Shown here: in pieces, positions 45,948 to 54,372 of the stretch
Numbering within the stretch: position 1 is the stretch's first letter
How the letters are laid out: each line of letters begins with the position of its first letter
Source: Lunatimonas salinarum
GTDB lineage: Bacteria > Bacteroidota > Bacteroidia > Cytophagales > Cyclobacteriaceae
Reading direction: 5' to 3'
DNA length: 64,000 nt
Assembly (NCBI RefSeq): GCF_017811155.1
Contig: NZ_JACVCV010000011.1
Location: 62,001 to 126,000 of the forward strand
The notes under the pieces: generated by a model
What the model was told of the DNA's origin: nothing
Database searches by the model: none
What the model saw: only the letters and a program-made list of their open reading frames with translations
Position numbers and translations under genes: made by a program

Positions 45948-46582
45948 TAGAGGACGCACTGTTTCAGTACTGTTTAGCCCATACCGAAAATGAAGATGCG
46001 GTATTGACTCACATCACCAGACAAACCAACCTGAAAGTTTTAAAGCCCCGTATGCTTTCCGGTCCGGTTCAGGGCAAATTTTTAGAGCTGCAGGTAAAAA
46101 TGCTAAAGCCAAAGCATGTGCTGGAAATAGGCACTTTTACCGGATACGCAGCCATCTGCATGGCCAGGGGACTGGAAAACGGTGCGAACCTGATTACTTT
46201 AGACATCAATGCAGAACTGGAAGACATGGTGCGGGGATTCTTCCGTCAATCCGGTTTAAACGATAAAATCGATTACCGCATCGGGAATGCCCTTGAATTA
46301 ATTCCAGAAATTTGCGGTAACTTTGACATGGTGTTTATTGATGCCGACAAAATAAATTATAGCCGGTATTACGATCTGGTAATTGATAGGCTAAATCCAG
46401 GCGGAGTTATCTTCGCAGACAATATTTTATGGTCGGGCAAGGTCTTGGAATCCAACCGCAAAAAGTTGGACAAAGACACCGCTGCAATTTTGGAATTTAA
46501 CCAAAAAGTGCAAGACGATCCCCGGGTTGAAAACGTCATTTTACCGATTCGGGATGGCATAATGATGGCTAGAAAAAGATAA
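45944..46582 (+). CDS. O-methyltransferase (class I SAM-dependent)
   Basis: 212 residues. The SAM site is EIGTFTGYAA near residue 61, and the acidic DMVFIDADKINY holds the metal ligand residues, as in the COMT/CCoAOMT-like family. It methylates a hydroxyl of an unknown substrate with divalent metal. It is coupled to the M16 gene by a 4-base overlap, and the transglycosylase gene follows after 4 bases, so all three form an operon. Confidence 0.92.
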   Translation: MIEDALFQYCLAHTENEDAVLTHITRQTNLKVLKPRMLSGPVQGKFLELQVKMLKPKHVLEIGTFTGYAAICMARGLENGANLITLDINAELEDMVRGFFRQSGLNDKIDYRIGNALELIPEICGNFDMVFIDADKINYSRYYDLVIDRLNPGGVIFADNILWSGKVLESNRKKLDKDTAAILEFNQKVQDDPRVENVILPIRDGIMMARKR

Positions 46583-46586
46583 TTGA

Positions 46587-48197
46587 ATGGGCATGAGAAA
46601 ATTGAACATCCTATATATCCTGCTAATATTTTTTAGCCCTAGTCTTGTTTGGGCTCAAGCACCCGAGGTTCCTTCTGTGATCTACTTTGCGGACATGACC
46701 CTACGCCTCAACGAACAGGCAAAGCGAGAGATTCAGGCAGACGTGAATGCCCTATACCGAAACCCTAATTACTTTCAGGTCAAACTGGACCGAGTAAATC
46801 TCTATCTGCCAATTGTGGAGCGTGTGCTGAAAGAACAAGGAGTCCCCGATGACATGAAGTACTTGGTGATTCAGGAAAGCAGTCTTATTTCGGACGCCGT
46901 ATCCACTTCCAATGCCGTCGGGTTCTGGCAATTCAAAAAAGGGACCGCTGAGGAAGTGTTCATGCGGGTAGACCATGAGGTAGATGAGCGCAAAAACATC
47001 GTGTCCTCGACTAGAGGTGCCGCATTATACCTTAAAAAGCACCAAAATCACCTGAATAACTGGGCTACCGCCCTGGTTTCCTATCAAATGGGACTGGGAG
47101 GTGCAAGGGCCTATTTTGGAGAGCAGTACAAGGGCAAACGCACGATGGATATTGATCGAAACTCCTATTGGTACCTAAAGAAATATCTGGCCCACAAGAT
47201 TGCCTTCGAAGGACAAACAGGCAGACTAGTTAGCAATGGTGATTTCCTGCACGAGTATGCGGTCAAAGGCCCCACCACACTCGCCCAGGTGGCGAAACAA
47301 CTCGGTGTTAGCGAAAACCACTTGAAGGAATACAATAAGTGGGCACCAACTGGGCACATTCCCGGCGACAAAACCTATGTGGTCACTTACATCCAAAAAG
47401 GAATCGTACCGGCGAGACCTGCTATTCAGACGGACCTCCCTCCCGTGGGAGCAGGTCAGGAGCTGGTCCAGGTCAGCTCCTATTCTGCCTACCCAAAGAT
47501 CACGGGCAACACCTCAAACGCTACGCAGCGCGGACAAGTCAGTGTAAACGGCATCCAAGCCGTTTTGGCCGTAAACAGTGGGTCCATAGAAAAGCTAGCA
47601 CAACAGGTGGATATGAAGGAGCGAAAGCTTCGTAAGCTCAATGACTTGGGGAAGTCTGATCCAATCCAGGAAGGCCAATACTACTACACCAAACGAAAAA
47701 AAGGCAAGGCCGAAGCTGCCGAGCACGTAGTGCAGCCGGGTGAGACGCTTTGGAAGATCTCTCAAATACACGGTATTAGGATGCATTCCCTTAAGGCAAA
47801 AAACCGGATTTATAAGGATAGTGACCTACAGCCCGGCATGATACTCAAACTCCGAGATTATCGAAAGCGTGGTGAAAAAATACAGCTGGTATCACCTTCC
47901 ATACGGACAGCCTCTCCGGTTCAAGCTAACGTACGAAAGGCTGATCCCGAACGTAACGATGACACAGCAACATCCAATAATCCTTCGCAGAACACCGTCA
48001 GACTACCTGATAAATCGGTCACAGCCTCCACTCCAACTGCCCCGCCGAGGGTATTCGAACATGTGGTAGAACCGGGGGACACATTGTATGCGATAGCCCG
48101 CAAACACCAGGTGAGCGTTTCCCAACTCCGGGATTGGAATTTGATCGGCGAGGACAATCTCCTGAAAGTGGGGCAAAAGATAGTTATCCGAAAATAA
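46587..48197 (+). CDS. MltD-like membrane-bound lytic transglycosylase with LysM repeats
   Basis: 536 residues. Signal peptide to about LVWAQ, then the SLT domain (about 90-220) with the catalytic Glu in VIQESSLISDA and the conserved NAVGFWQFKKGTA. Four LysM-type repeats follow, at about 220-270, 325-370 (degenerate, no QPGET), 379-430 and 486-535. It cuts the MurNAc-GlcNAc bond to form 1,6-anhydro ends. A second in-frame ATG at 46593 is possible. The multi-LysM end gives strong wall binding. Confidence 0.9.
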   Translation: MGMRKLNILYILLIFFSPSLVWAQAPEVPSVIYFADMTLRLNEQAKREIQADVNALYRNPNYFQVKLDRVNLYLPIVERVLKEQGVPDDMKYLVIQESSLISDAVSTSNAVGFWQFKKGTAEEVFMRVDHEVDERKNIVSSTRGAALYLKKHQNHLNNWATALVSYQMGLGGARAYFGEQYKGKRTMDIDRNSYWYLKKYLAHKIAFEGQTGRLVSNGDFLHEYAVKGPTTLAQVAKQLGVSENHLKEYNKWAPTGHIPGDKTYVVTYIQKGIVPARPAIQTDLPPVGAGQELVQVSSYSAYPKITGNTSNATQRGQVSVNGIQAVLAVNSGSIEKLAQQVDMKERKLRKLNDLGKSDPIQEGQYYYTKRKKGKAEAAEHVVQPGETLWKISQIHGIRMHSLKAKNRIYKDSDLQPGMILKLRDYRKRGEKIQLVSPSIRTASPVQANVRKADPERNDDTATSNNPSQNTVRLPDKSVTASTPTAPPRVFEHVVEPGDTLYAIARKHQVSVSQLRDWNLIGEDNLLKVGQKIVIRK

Positions 48198-48334
48198 CGG
48201 CATAGTGAAAGTACATCATTTAACCCAACCATCTTTAGAAAGGAAGTCTTGAAATACAATGCATAATAACGGCTAGCTGTTCACTGCATGGCAATTATAC
48301 TATCTTTAAGATTGAATACTCCCGCCAAAGAGCA

Positions 48335-48455
48335 AATTATAAACAGATGAATCGAGCATGACGCAAGCGACACACACTGGGATGCCCCGATAGCTATCGG
48401 GGCAAACATGCGAGATTCCATGTGACCTTTGAAAAATCAATTATAGACAGATGAA
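48335..48455. repeat. Pair of 17-bp direct repeats flanking the palindrome
   Basis: AATTATAAACAGATGAA (48335-48351) and AATTATAGACAGATGAA (48439-48455) are identical in 16 of 17 bases and 104 bases apart. The second copy contains the ATG of the DUF3078 gene. The first copy has the same ATG in front of a frame that stops after four codons. Between them lies the palindrome at 48384-48403. Confidence 0.6.
48384..48403. repeat. Perfect 20-bp palindrome
   Basis: GCCCCGATAGCTATCGGGGC is a perfect palindrome with no loop, lying in the 253-base gap between the transglycosylase and DUF3078 genes. From memory, palindromes with a CCCGATAGCTATCGGG core recur in Bacteroidota genomes. It may be a small repetitive element, a transcript-end hairpin (no U-run) or a protein site. 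Confidence 0.7.
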
Positions 48456-49452
48456 ATATTTTTTTCGAATAACCGCACTTTTTGTAGTATTTGGATGCAT
48501 TAGTGGGAAACTTCATGCACAAGACACGGGGAACCTAAGCAGGGCCGACACGGTGATCATTAGTGGAGACACGCTTATCATGCGTGGAGACTCCCTGATC
48601 TTTGCCCCTATCGTGAAAGAAATCTATTGGAAAAAAGGTGGCAACTTTAACCTTAGCATCCAACAAGTCGCTCTGAGCAATTGGTCTGCGGGGGGTGCGA
48701 GTTCCTCTGCATTGAACACCGGCCTGTTGCTCTTTGCTAACTATAAGAAAGATGACAAAATCTGGGACACGAGATTGACGGTGAACTACGGACTGAACCG
48801 GCAAACAGGAAGGGCTTATCCTACCAGAAAAACCAATGACAACTTTATCTTCATAAGCAAATACGGACGGGAAATTTCCAAAAGCATGTACTTGTCCACC
48901 CAGATTGACGCACGGACGCAATTGCTACGTGGCTTTCGGTATTTCAGGCCGGCTGGGGCTGAACAAGATAGCCGTACACGGATTTCGGACCTGCTCAGCC
49001 CGGGATATATCCAATCCTCAACAGGCCTTAACTACCAAAAAGAATATAAGAAAAACAACAAGTTTTCTGCCATTATCTCCCCTTTTACGGGTCGATTTAC
49101 AGTCGTGATGGATGACTCACTAAGCAGGGCGGGTGCCTTTGGAGTCATACCGGGCGAGAACGTACGCGCAGAAGCAGGGATCTCCCTCGCTTCTTCGATA
49201 GACACACAGCTAATGGAAAATATCCGGTGGAAGGCAGACCTCAACCTCTTCTCCAATTACGATCGCTTGGGAAACATGGTAGTCAACTTCAATTCCATTA
49301 TCTCCATGAAAGTAAATCGTTTCATCACCACCCGAATCGAAACCGTATTGATATACGACGAACGGGTGTTTATCCAACAAGAGGACGGGACGGCAAGGCG
49401 GGCAATACAGCTACAAAACCTTATTAATTTTGGTGTAGGGATTGATTTTTAG
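48451..49452 (+). CDS. DUF3078 family outer-membrane beta-barrel protein
   Basis: 333 residues. Signal peptide ending in KLHAQ, then a segment with SNWSAGGASSSALNTGLLL, a mark of DUF3078, and amphipathic strands to a C-terminal VGIDF. Members are Bacteroidota outer-membrane barrels of unknown role. The ATG lies in the second copy of the 17-bp repeat. It converges with the dnaX end, with 19 bases between. Confidence 0.88.
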   Translation: MKYFFRITALFVVFGCISGKLHAQDTGNLSRADTVIISGDTLIMRGDSLIFAPIVKEIYWKKGGNFNLSIQQVALSNWSAGGASSSALNTGLLLFANYKKDDKIWDTRLTVNYGLNRQTGRAYPTRKTNDNFIFISKYGREISKSMYLSTQIDARTQLLRGFRYFRPAGAEQDSRTRISDLLSPGYIQSSTGLNYQKEYKKNNKFSAIISPFTGRFTVVMDDSLSRAGAFGVIPGENVRAEAGISLASSIDTQLMENIRWKADLNLFSNYDRLGNMVVNFNSIISMKVNRFITTRIETVLIYDERVFIQQEDGTARRAIQLQNLINFGVGIDF

Positions 49453-49471
49453 TGCCCACCAGCCAATAAAG

Positions 49472-50043
49472 TCAAAAATCGGTTTCCAAATCAAACCGGG
49501 ATTTCAATGCTTTGAGCATCGGAGATTTTTCCAGCAAATACCTAAACTTATCAGTCGACGTGTATAGATTTCTGGATTGGTCCTGCGCCTCTTCCTTTAC
49601 TTCGTAGGTCACTTCCACGCGAGCATGAGACAGCTTCTTTCTAAATAACCCGGTTAACTCCGGCTTACATTTCAAAAAGATATCCTTTTGGAGCTCTCCC
49701 GAGAGCAAAAAGTGAATGGCTTCTTCCCGAATCTCAAAAGGCTGACGCATCACGGCCACTTCCATGTTTTTATGGGCCTCCTTGTAATCCGTGATAATTT
49801 CCTCCAAGACCGCTTGCACTGACGCCTGTTCGAGATGCCCTAGGTGCTGACTTACCTCTTCCGCTATTGTTTTCTCCACTTCCTTAGGCGCTACAAGGGT
49901 CGGAATCGGTCTTTCCTTGACTTGATTCGTTACCTGCCGAAGACTTGAAGGAATTGCCGGAGTCTTCTTTACTACAGGAGAAGAGACTGTGTCTACTGCC
50001 GGATACGCGACGGCGGAGGACTGTTGTGGACTAGGCGCTAAGC
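49472..50043 (-). CDS. dnaX: dnaX C-terminal part (-1 frame), tau-type extension
   Basis: This frame is one base back from the AAA+ part of dnaX and is open from the run of ten A (50044-50053) to the stop at 49472. It reads SLAPSPQQ just after the A-run, then a Pro/Ser/Val-rich linker (about 50 residues) and a helical domain with EKTIAEEV and VLEEIITDYKEAHKN. This is the usual C-terminal domain of Bacteroidota DnaX. It has no good start of its own in the linker. A GTG at 49879 is the first possible start. It is best read as the continuation of dnaX after a -1 shift, for a total of about 570 residues. Confidence 0.85.
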
Positions 50044-51183
50044 TTTTTTTTTTGACTCCTCCTTTGCAAGCGCCGCAAGTGAAATGGTGCTGGGCAGATG
50101 CGCCAATTTCATCAGCAATAACTCGACATGCAACCGTTGATTCTTGCTGCCTTTATAAGAATAGTCGGCTTGGTTTGACATATTCAGCGCAGTGAGCAAA
50201 AAAGAAAGCGAGGTTTTTTCTGCTTGCTCTTTATACCGCTGCTTGGCACCTTCTGATACCTGCAGCAAATGTAGGGTAGAAGGGTCCTTGCAGACCATCA
50301 GTTCACGAAAATGCTCGGCTAATCCCACCAAAAAGTTATGCCCGTCAAACCCCTTTTTAAGGATTTCATCAAAAATCAACAGGGCTGAGGAAATACTTTC
50401 GTCCAACAATGCATCGGTGACTTTAAAGTAATAATCGTAATCAAGGATGTGCAGGTTGTTGATGGTCTCCTGGTAGGTAAGCTTTTTGCCGTCCGAGAAG
50501 GTTACGATCAAATCAAAGATGGAAAGTGCATCGCGGAGCGCACCATCTGCTTTGGTGGCTATGAGCCTCAGTGCCTCCTCTTCGTGTTCGATCCCCTCTT
50601 TCTCCGCGATGTATTTGAGGTGGTCCGCAATATCACTTATCTGAATCCTATTGAAGTCAAAAATCTGACAGCGGGAAAGGATGGTGGGAATGATCTTGTG
50701 TTTCTCGGTCGTAGCCAGTATGAAAATCGCATACTTTGGGGGCTCCTCCAAGGTCTTCAAAAAGGCATTGAAGGCCTGATTGGAAAGCATGTGCACCTCA
50801 TCAATAATATACACTTTGAAGCGGCCCTTTTGAGGTGCATACCGAACCTGCTCCACAAGGTTCCTGATATCCTCCACCGAGTTGTTTGAAGCAGCGTCCA
50901 GCTCGTGTACATTGAATGAGCCATTTGCTTTGAACGAGAGGCAGGAGTCACATTGATCGCAGGCTTCAAAATCCGAGGTACGGTTCTCGCAATTTATGGT
51001 CTTGGCAAGGATACGCGCGCAGGTGGTCTTTCCGACACCCCTTGGCCCACAAAACAGGAATGCCTGGGCCAAATGGTCGTTTTTAATGGCATTCTTAAGC
51101 GTAGTGGTAATATGCTGCTGCCCCACGACACTCTTAAAATCGGAGGGCCTGTATTTCCTGGCAGAGACTACAAAATTTTCCAT
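50038..51183 (-). CDS. dnaX: DNA polymerase III gamma/tau subunit, AAA+ part (0 frame ends at A-run)
   Basis: 381 residues from the ATG at 51183 (MENFVVSARKYRP). Walker A is GPRGVGKTT, the zinc module has four Cys in CENRTSDFEACDQCDSC, Walker B is in IIDEVHML and the sensor in LSRCQIF. Domain III follows at about 250-370. It loads the beta clamp. The 0 frame ends S-K-K-K-A-stop right after ten A, so this product equals a gamma-like short form. The long form needs a -1 shift into the frame at 49472-50043. Sequencing error at the A-run is a real alternative. Confidence 0.9.
   Translation of the reverse strand: MENFVVSARKYRPSDFKSVVGQQHITTTLKNAIKNDHLAQAFLFCGPRGVGKTTCARILAKTINCENRTSDFEACDQCDSCLSFKANGSFNVHELDAASNNSVEDIRNLVEQVRYAPQKGRFKVYIIDEVHMLSNQAFNAFLKTLEEPPKYAIFILATTEKHKIIPTILSRCQIFDFNRIQISDIADHLKYIAEKEGIEHEEEALRLIATKADGALRDALSIFDLIVTFSDGKKLTYQETINNLHILDYDYYFKVTDALLDESISSALLIFDEILKKGFDGHNFLVGLAEHFRELMVCKDPSTLHLLQVSEGAKQRYKEQAEKTSLSFLLTALNMSNQADYSYKGSKNQRLHVELLLMKLAHLPSTISLAALAKEESKKKA
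50044..50065 (-). promoter_or_regulatory. dnaX slippery A10 run with Shine-Dalgarno-like sequence
   Basis: On the minus strand AAAGGAGG (50065-50058) precedes ten A (50053-50044), followed by GCTTAG. In the 0 frame the codons are TCA AAA AAA AAA GCT TAG. A slip by -1 on the A AAA AAA heptamer gives AGC TTA GCG and opens the C-terminal frame. Transcriptional slippage (one extra A) gives the same result. An SD-like sequence stimulates the dnaX shift in E. coli, but Bacteroidota ribosomes mostly hide the anti-SD, so its effect here is doubtful. Confidence 0.6.
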
Positions 51184-51272
51184 CACCGCAAGTTATAAAA
51201 TTAATCGAAATGAAGCGCTTAGCGATTTGGAATTTAACCAACAAAAGGCGTAGCCATTTGATTATTTGAGGG

Positions 51273-52066
51273 TTAAAAATCCAGCGACAAGCCGGTTTTG
51301 AAGGCGAAAATAACATTCGTGACCGGCACAATGGGACGGTTTTCGTAGCTGATGTCAAAAGAATTGGTGATCGAAAACCGGTCGGTGATCTTGGTGTTGA
51401 TAATCGTGGAGCTATTTATTCGCTGCCGAAAATCCGAGATGGAACGATCGTAACCTATTTGGTAATAGTTCACCAAATTCACATCGACAAACTCGTTGAC
51501 CGTCGCACGTAACGAAAAATAATTCGAACTTTTGAGCAAACTTACCTGCCTGATCTCATCCAAATAGGGATGCTGCCAGGTCTCCCATTCTTGTAGGCCA
51601 CCGACCCCCACAATGAAAGTAAGCCGTTCGGTCTTGACTGCATTCAATCGAACCGACCCTCCCATTAACAACCGGGGATCAAGGCCACGGAAATTATCGA
51701 ATGAATACTGTCCATATACCTCATAATTGACCTTTTCTGTCGCGCAGGAAGTTTACCCGGCTATGAACGAATCCGAAATTCAAAAAGTCCTCATCGTTGA
51801 TCTTGAGGTAACCAAAGTTTGACACAAACACGTACGCATGTTCGTTGGGATAATAAATCGCATTTACATCGAGGTTATACCCGAAGAGATTGACCGGGTC
51901 ATCCACGCCCGCACTGCGGTTATAGACATTGAGACCAAAGGTTGTTTTAAACTGAAAATGCCTGGCCGTATCCTTCTCCATGCGCAGACGCTCAATGTTC
52001 AAAATCTGACCATAGGCTGTCTCCCCCACGGCCATTGCAATCACTAAAATAGAATAATTTGTACAA
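51273..52066 (-). pseudogene. DUF481-like outer-membrane beta-barrel gene, two frameshifts
   Basis: Three frames join into one protein of about 263 residues. The N-terminus is TTG TAC AAA TTA TTC TAT at 52066, then a shift in the TTTT near 52045-52049 leads into LVIAMAVGETAYGQ (signal peptide end). The middle part runs to RDRKGQ near 51731. There a second shift, equal to one extra base, gives YEVYGQYSFDNFRGLDPRLL and continues to SLDF at 51273. The strand pattern and final Phe fit a DUF481-type barrel. Both shifts need one base removed. This is gene decay or assembly error. Confidence 0.75.
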
Positions 52067-52107
52067 TCTGATCAAACCAAATTTTTTAAATTTTAAAATG
52101 GATAATC

Positions 52108-52980
52108 TCACCCCAATTCAGGGCCACAGATGGCATATAAACGGGATGTATCTCCCGGATGACCGTTCCCTTTTAGGTACATACGAAACAGTTCCCGCTG
52201 CACATGGAACCCACAAGATTCGAGCCAAGAGACCCAGCCTTGTTTCTTCTTGGGAACGTCGATCACCCAGGATACGTCGCTGCATTTCTCCATGGAATGC
52301 GCGAGCAGTAACTTGGCAGTGGCATCGTCATTGGCAACCAAAGGCCCCAGATGCACATAGCGGGTCCCTTTTCTGGCCATTTGGTAGCCGCTGATTCTAC
52401 CGGTGGCGTCCACAATTCCGAGGGCCAATGGTGGCAGGCTACGGAGGTTGTGCAACAATACGTCGGTGCGGTCTGCGCCAAAAACCTCCTTGTCTAAGTC
52501 GTGAATGTCGCTCATGTGCGACACATCCAGCTTCTTCACGCGTTCCTTACTGACTCCCGTCTTCCAATCGTCTGGCACTTCAGGCGAAGTGGCCACCATC
52601 CTCAGTAGCGTATATTCCTCTTCAAATCCAAGCTGTCGGTATACAGGAAACCCCGCCGGTGTGGCATCCAACTTAACAGAGGCTACCCTGTTAAGCGATT
52701 GGATCACTGCTTTCATCAGCATTTTACTGATACCCTGACCTCTGTAGGAGCGGTTCACCAGCATCATACCTATCCATGCAACCCGATTTGTATAGTTGAT
52801 GCCCGCGACTGTTCCGACCACCTTGTCATCCTCCACGGCTACCAAACAACTCGCTGGAGCCATACGTAGAAATAGATCCCAATCATCCCTGGTTTGGTTC
52901 CAGCCCTCTGCATCTTTGAGTTCCATGGCGGCATCTAGGTCTTCGGCAGTCATCAGACGAATATTGGTTGGCATGGGCAA
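52108..52980 (-). CDS. GNAT N-acetyltransferase, two-domain
   Basis: 290 residues. The N-terminal GNAT domain (about 5-140) has the acetyl-CoA loop RGQGISKML and the LDATPAGFPVYRQLGF segment. The C-terminal half (about 150-290) is an Acetyltransf_18-like domain. The frame is intact although the genes on both sides are broken. It acetylates an unknown amine. No operon partner is seen. Confidence 0.9.
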   Translation of the reverse strand: MPMPTNIRLMTAEDLDAAMELKDAEGWNQTRDDWDLFLRMAPASCLVAVEDDKVVGTVAGINYTNRVAWIGMMLVNRSYRGQGISKMLMKAVIQSLNRVASVKLDATPAGFPVYRQLGFEEEYTLLRMVATSPEVPDDWKTGVSKERVKKLDVSHMSDIHDLDKEVFGADRTDVLLHNLRSLPPLALGIVDATGRISGYQMARKGTRYVHLGPLVANDDATAKLLLAHSMEKCSDVSWVIDVPKKKQGWVSWLESCGFHVQRELFRMYLKGNGHPGDTSRLYAICGPELG

Positions 52981-53084
52981 GTTGTTATAAATAGCTGTGA
53001 GTTTGATCCGAAACTAGGAAAAGCAACCCAATATTCAAAAATTCAGGAGGGATGATATCATGCTGCTCTAGGACCCGAAGCTTA

Positions 53085-54256
53085 CTATTCAAAATCCCGA
53101 AATGTTGATTCTGCAATATCCAGCCGGTATATACGGAGTATATCTTCCTCTATATCTGGATTTTCCGCTCCAACGGCAAACAATTCCCCCTCACGAACAC
53201 CTATATTATTGGCTTGAAAAACCTCGGGGACAAAATCACCCAAAGTGTTACCCTCCAGGTCACCTATCCATAGGCGTCGTTTATATTTTTCGTCCATGCG
53301 CTCTCTCAGTACAATGCGCTCCTCAACACCCATATTCTACTGAAATGCGCTTACGTCCGCAGGACTATATCCCGGGAAATACGAGATTAGGAGAAATTCG
53401 TTAAAACGGACGATACTTTCAATTTTTCCGCCCAATAAAAAAAATCCAATATCGGTTCCTACCTTGGCATTTTCACCACCTTGGAAGTAATGATAGTCCT
53501 TTAGCGAGGGTTTAAACTGAGAAATCAGCTCATGCGGTGGATCAACATCATATAAATAAACCACAGGTTCAATCCCGAAGGCAACATAAATGAATCCGTC
53601 TGAAATACAGAAAGCAGGCAACCATGATCCAAAGGGAAAGTAATTGCCGTTTTTAAACAAGCTCCCATTTGGGAAGTTGGCAAAAGTCTCCTTTTTCCAG
53701 TTGATGGATCAAGCCACTTAAGTAAGTGCATTGCTGCGTAGCTTGCAGGTCCCTCGTTTTCTCTAGTCCGTGACCCTTGGTCAAAATATAATAAGCGGTC
53801 GCCATGTTTGGCAAAACTTTTACCAAAAACCCGTTGGGCAAAAACGTGGGGCTCCATATTGTCTTCCTTTGTTGAATTGACAAGCCTTCCTGACAATTCA
53901 TAGGTATTAAAACCTACGAACCCATACGCTAAAAAATGATGGTTGTCCACGAAGGTTAAAGGCGCCATCAGTACCCCATATCTGTCTGGCACATCTCCAA
54001 ACTTGGTATAGGAATGCAATATATTACCCTCAAAATCGACTACATAAATTTCCTCACCCAATTCCCTGTGGTCCATAAATAGAATGCGTCGTGCTCCGGG
54101 ATTTATATCATGAACAACTGGCTTACCTATAAACGGAATTTCAATGCTATCTACCGGAACCAACATCAATTCCACAGGCAATTCTGCCACATACTCCCGG
54201 TCGCTGGGCTTGGCGCACGCTATTGTCAGAAAAATAGATAACCAGATGAATCGCAT
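53085..54256 (-). pseudogene. DUF4221-like six-bladed beta-propeller lipoprotein, disrupted
   Basis: The joined protein would have about 390 residues. The N-terminus has a lipobox (LTIAC) and runs in frame to about DPSTGK. At the AAAAA near 53692-53696 one base is missing. Adding one A gives KKETFANFPNG and the frame continues to SAFQ, where an in-frame TAG (53337-53339) stops it. The same frame then continues as NMGVEERIVL to the end at 53085. One frameshift and one stop make it a decayed gene. The family guess rests on length, lipobox and propeller-like strands. Confidence 0.75.
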
Positions 54257-54300
54257 ACAGCAAGATACACCTAATTTCTTAATTTAAAAATGACTAAAAC

Positions 54301-54333
54301 AAAAACCTCCCCCAAACAAGCGCCTGGAGGAGG
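54301..54333 (-). terminator. Intrinsic terminator after dnaN (minus strand)
   Basis: On the minus strand CCTCCTCC (54333-54326) pairs with GGGGGAGG (54313-54306) with one G-U pair around a 12-nt loop, followed by UUUUUGUUUU. It lies 40 bases beyond the dnaN stop. Confidence 0.7.
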
Positions 54334-54372
54334 AAAAATGGGGTGTCGGCTGGCAGCCGGGCAAAATAGGTT

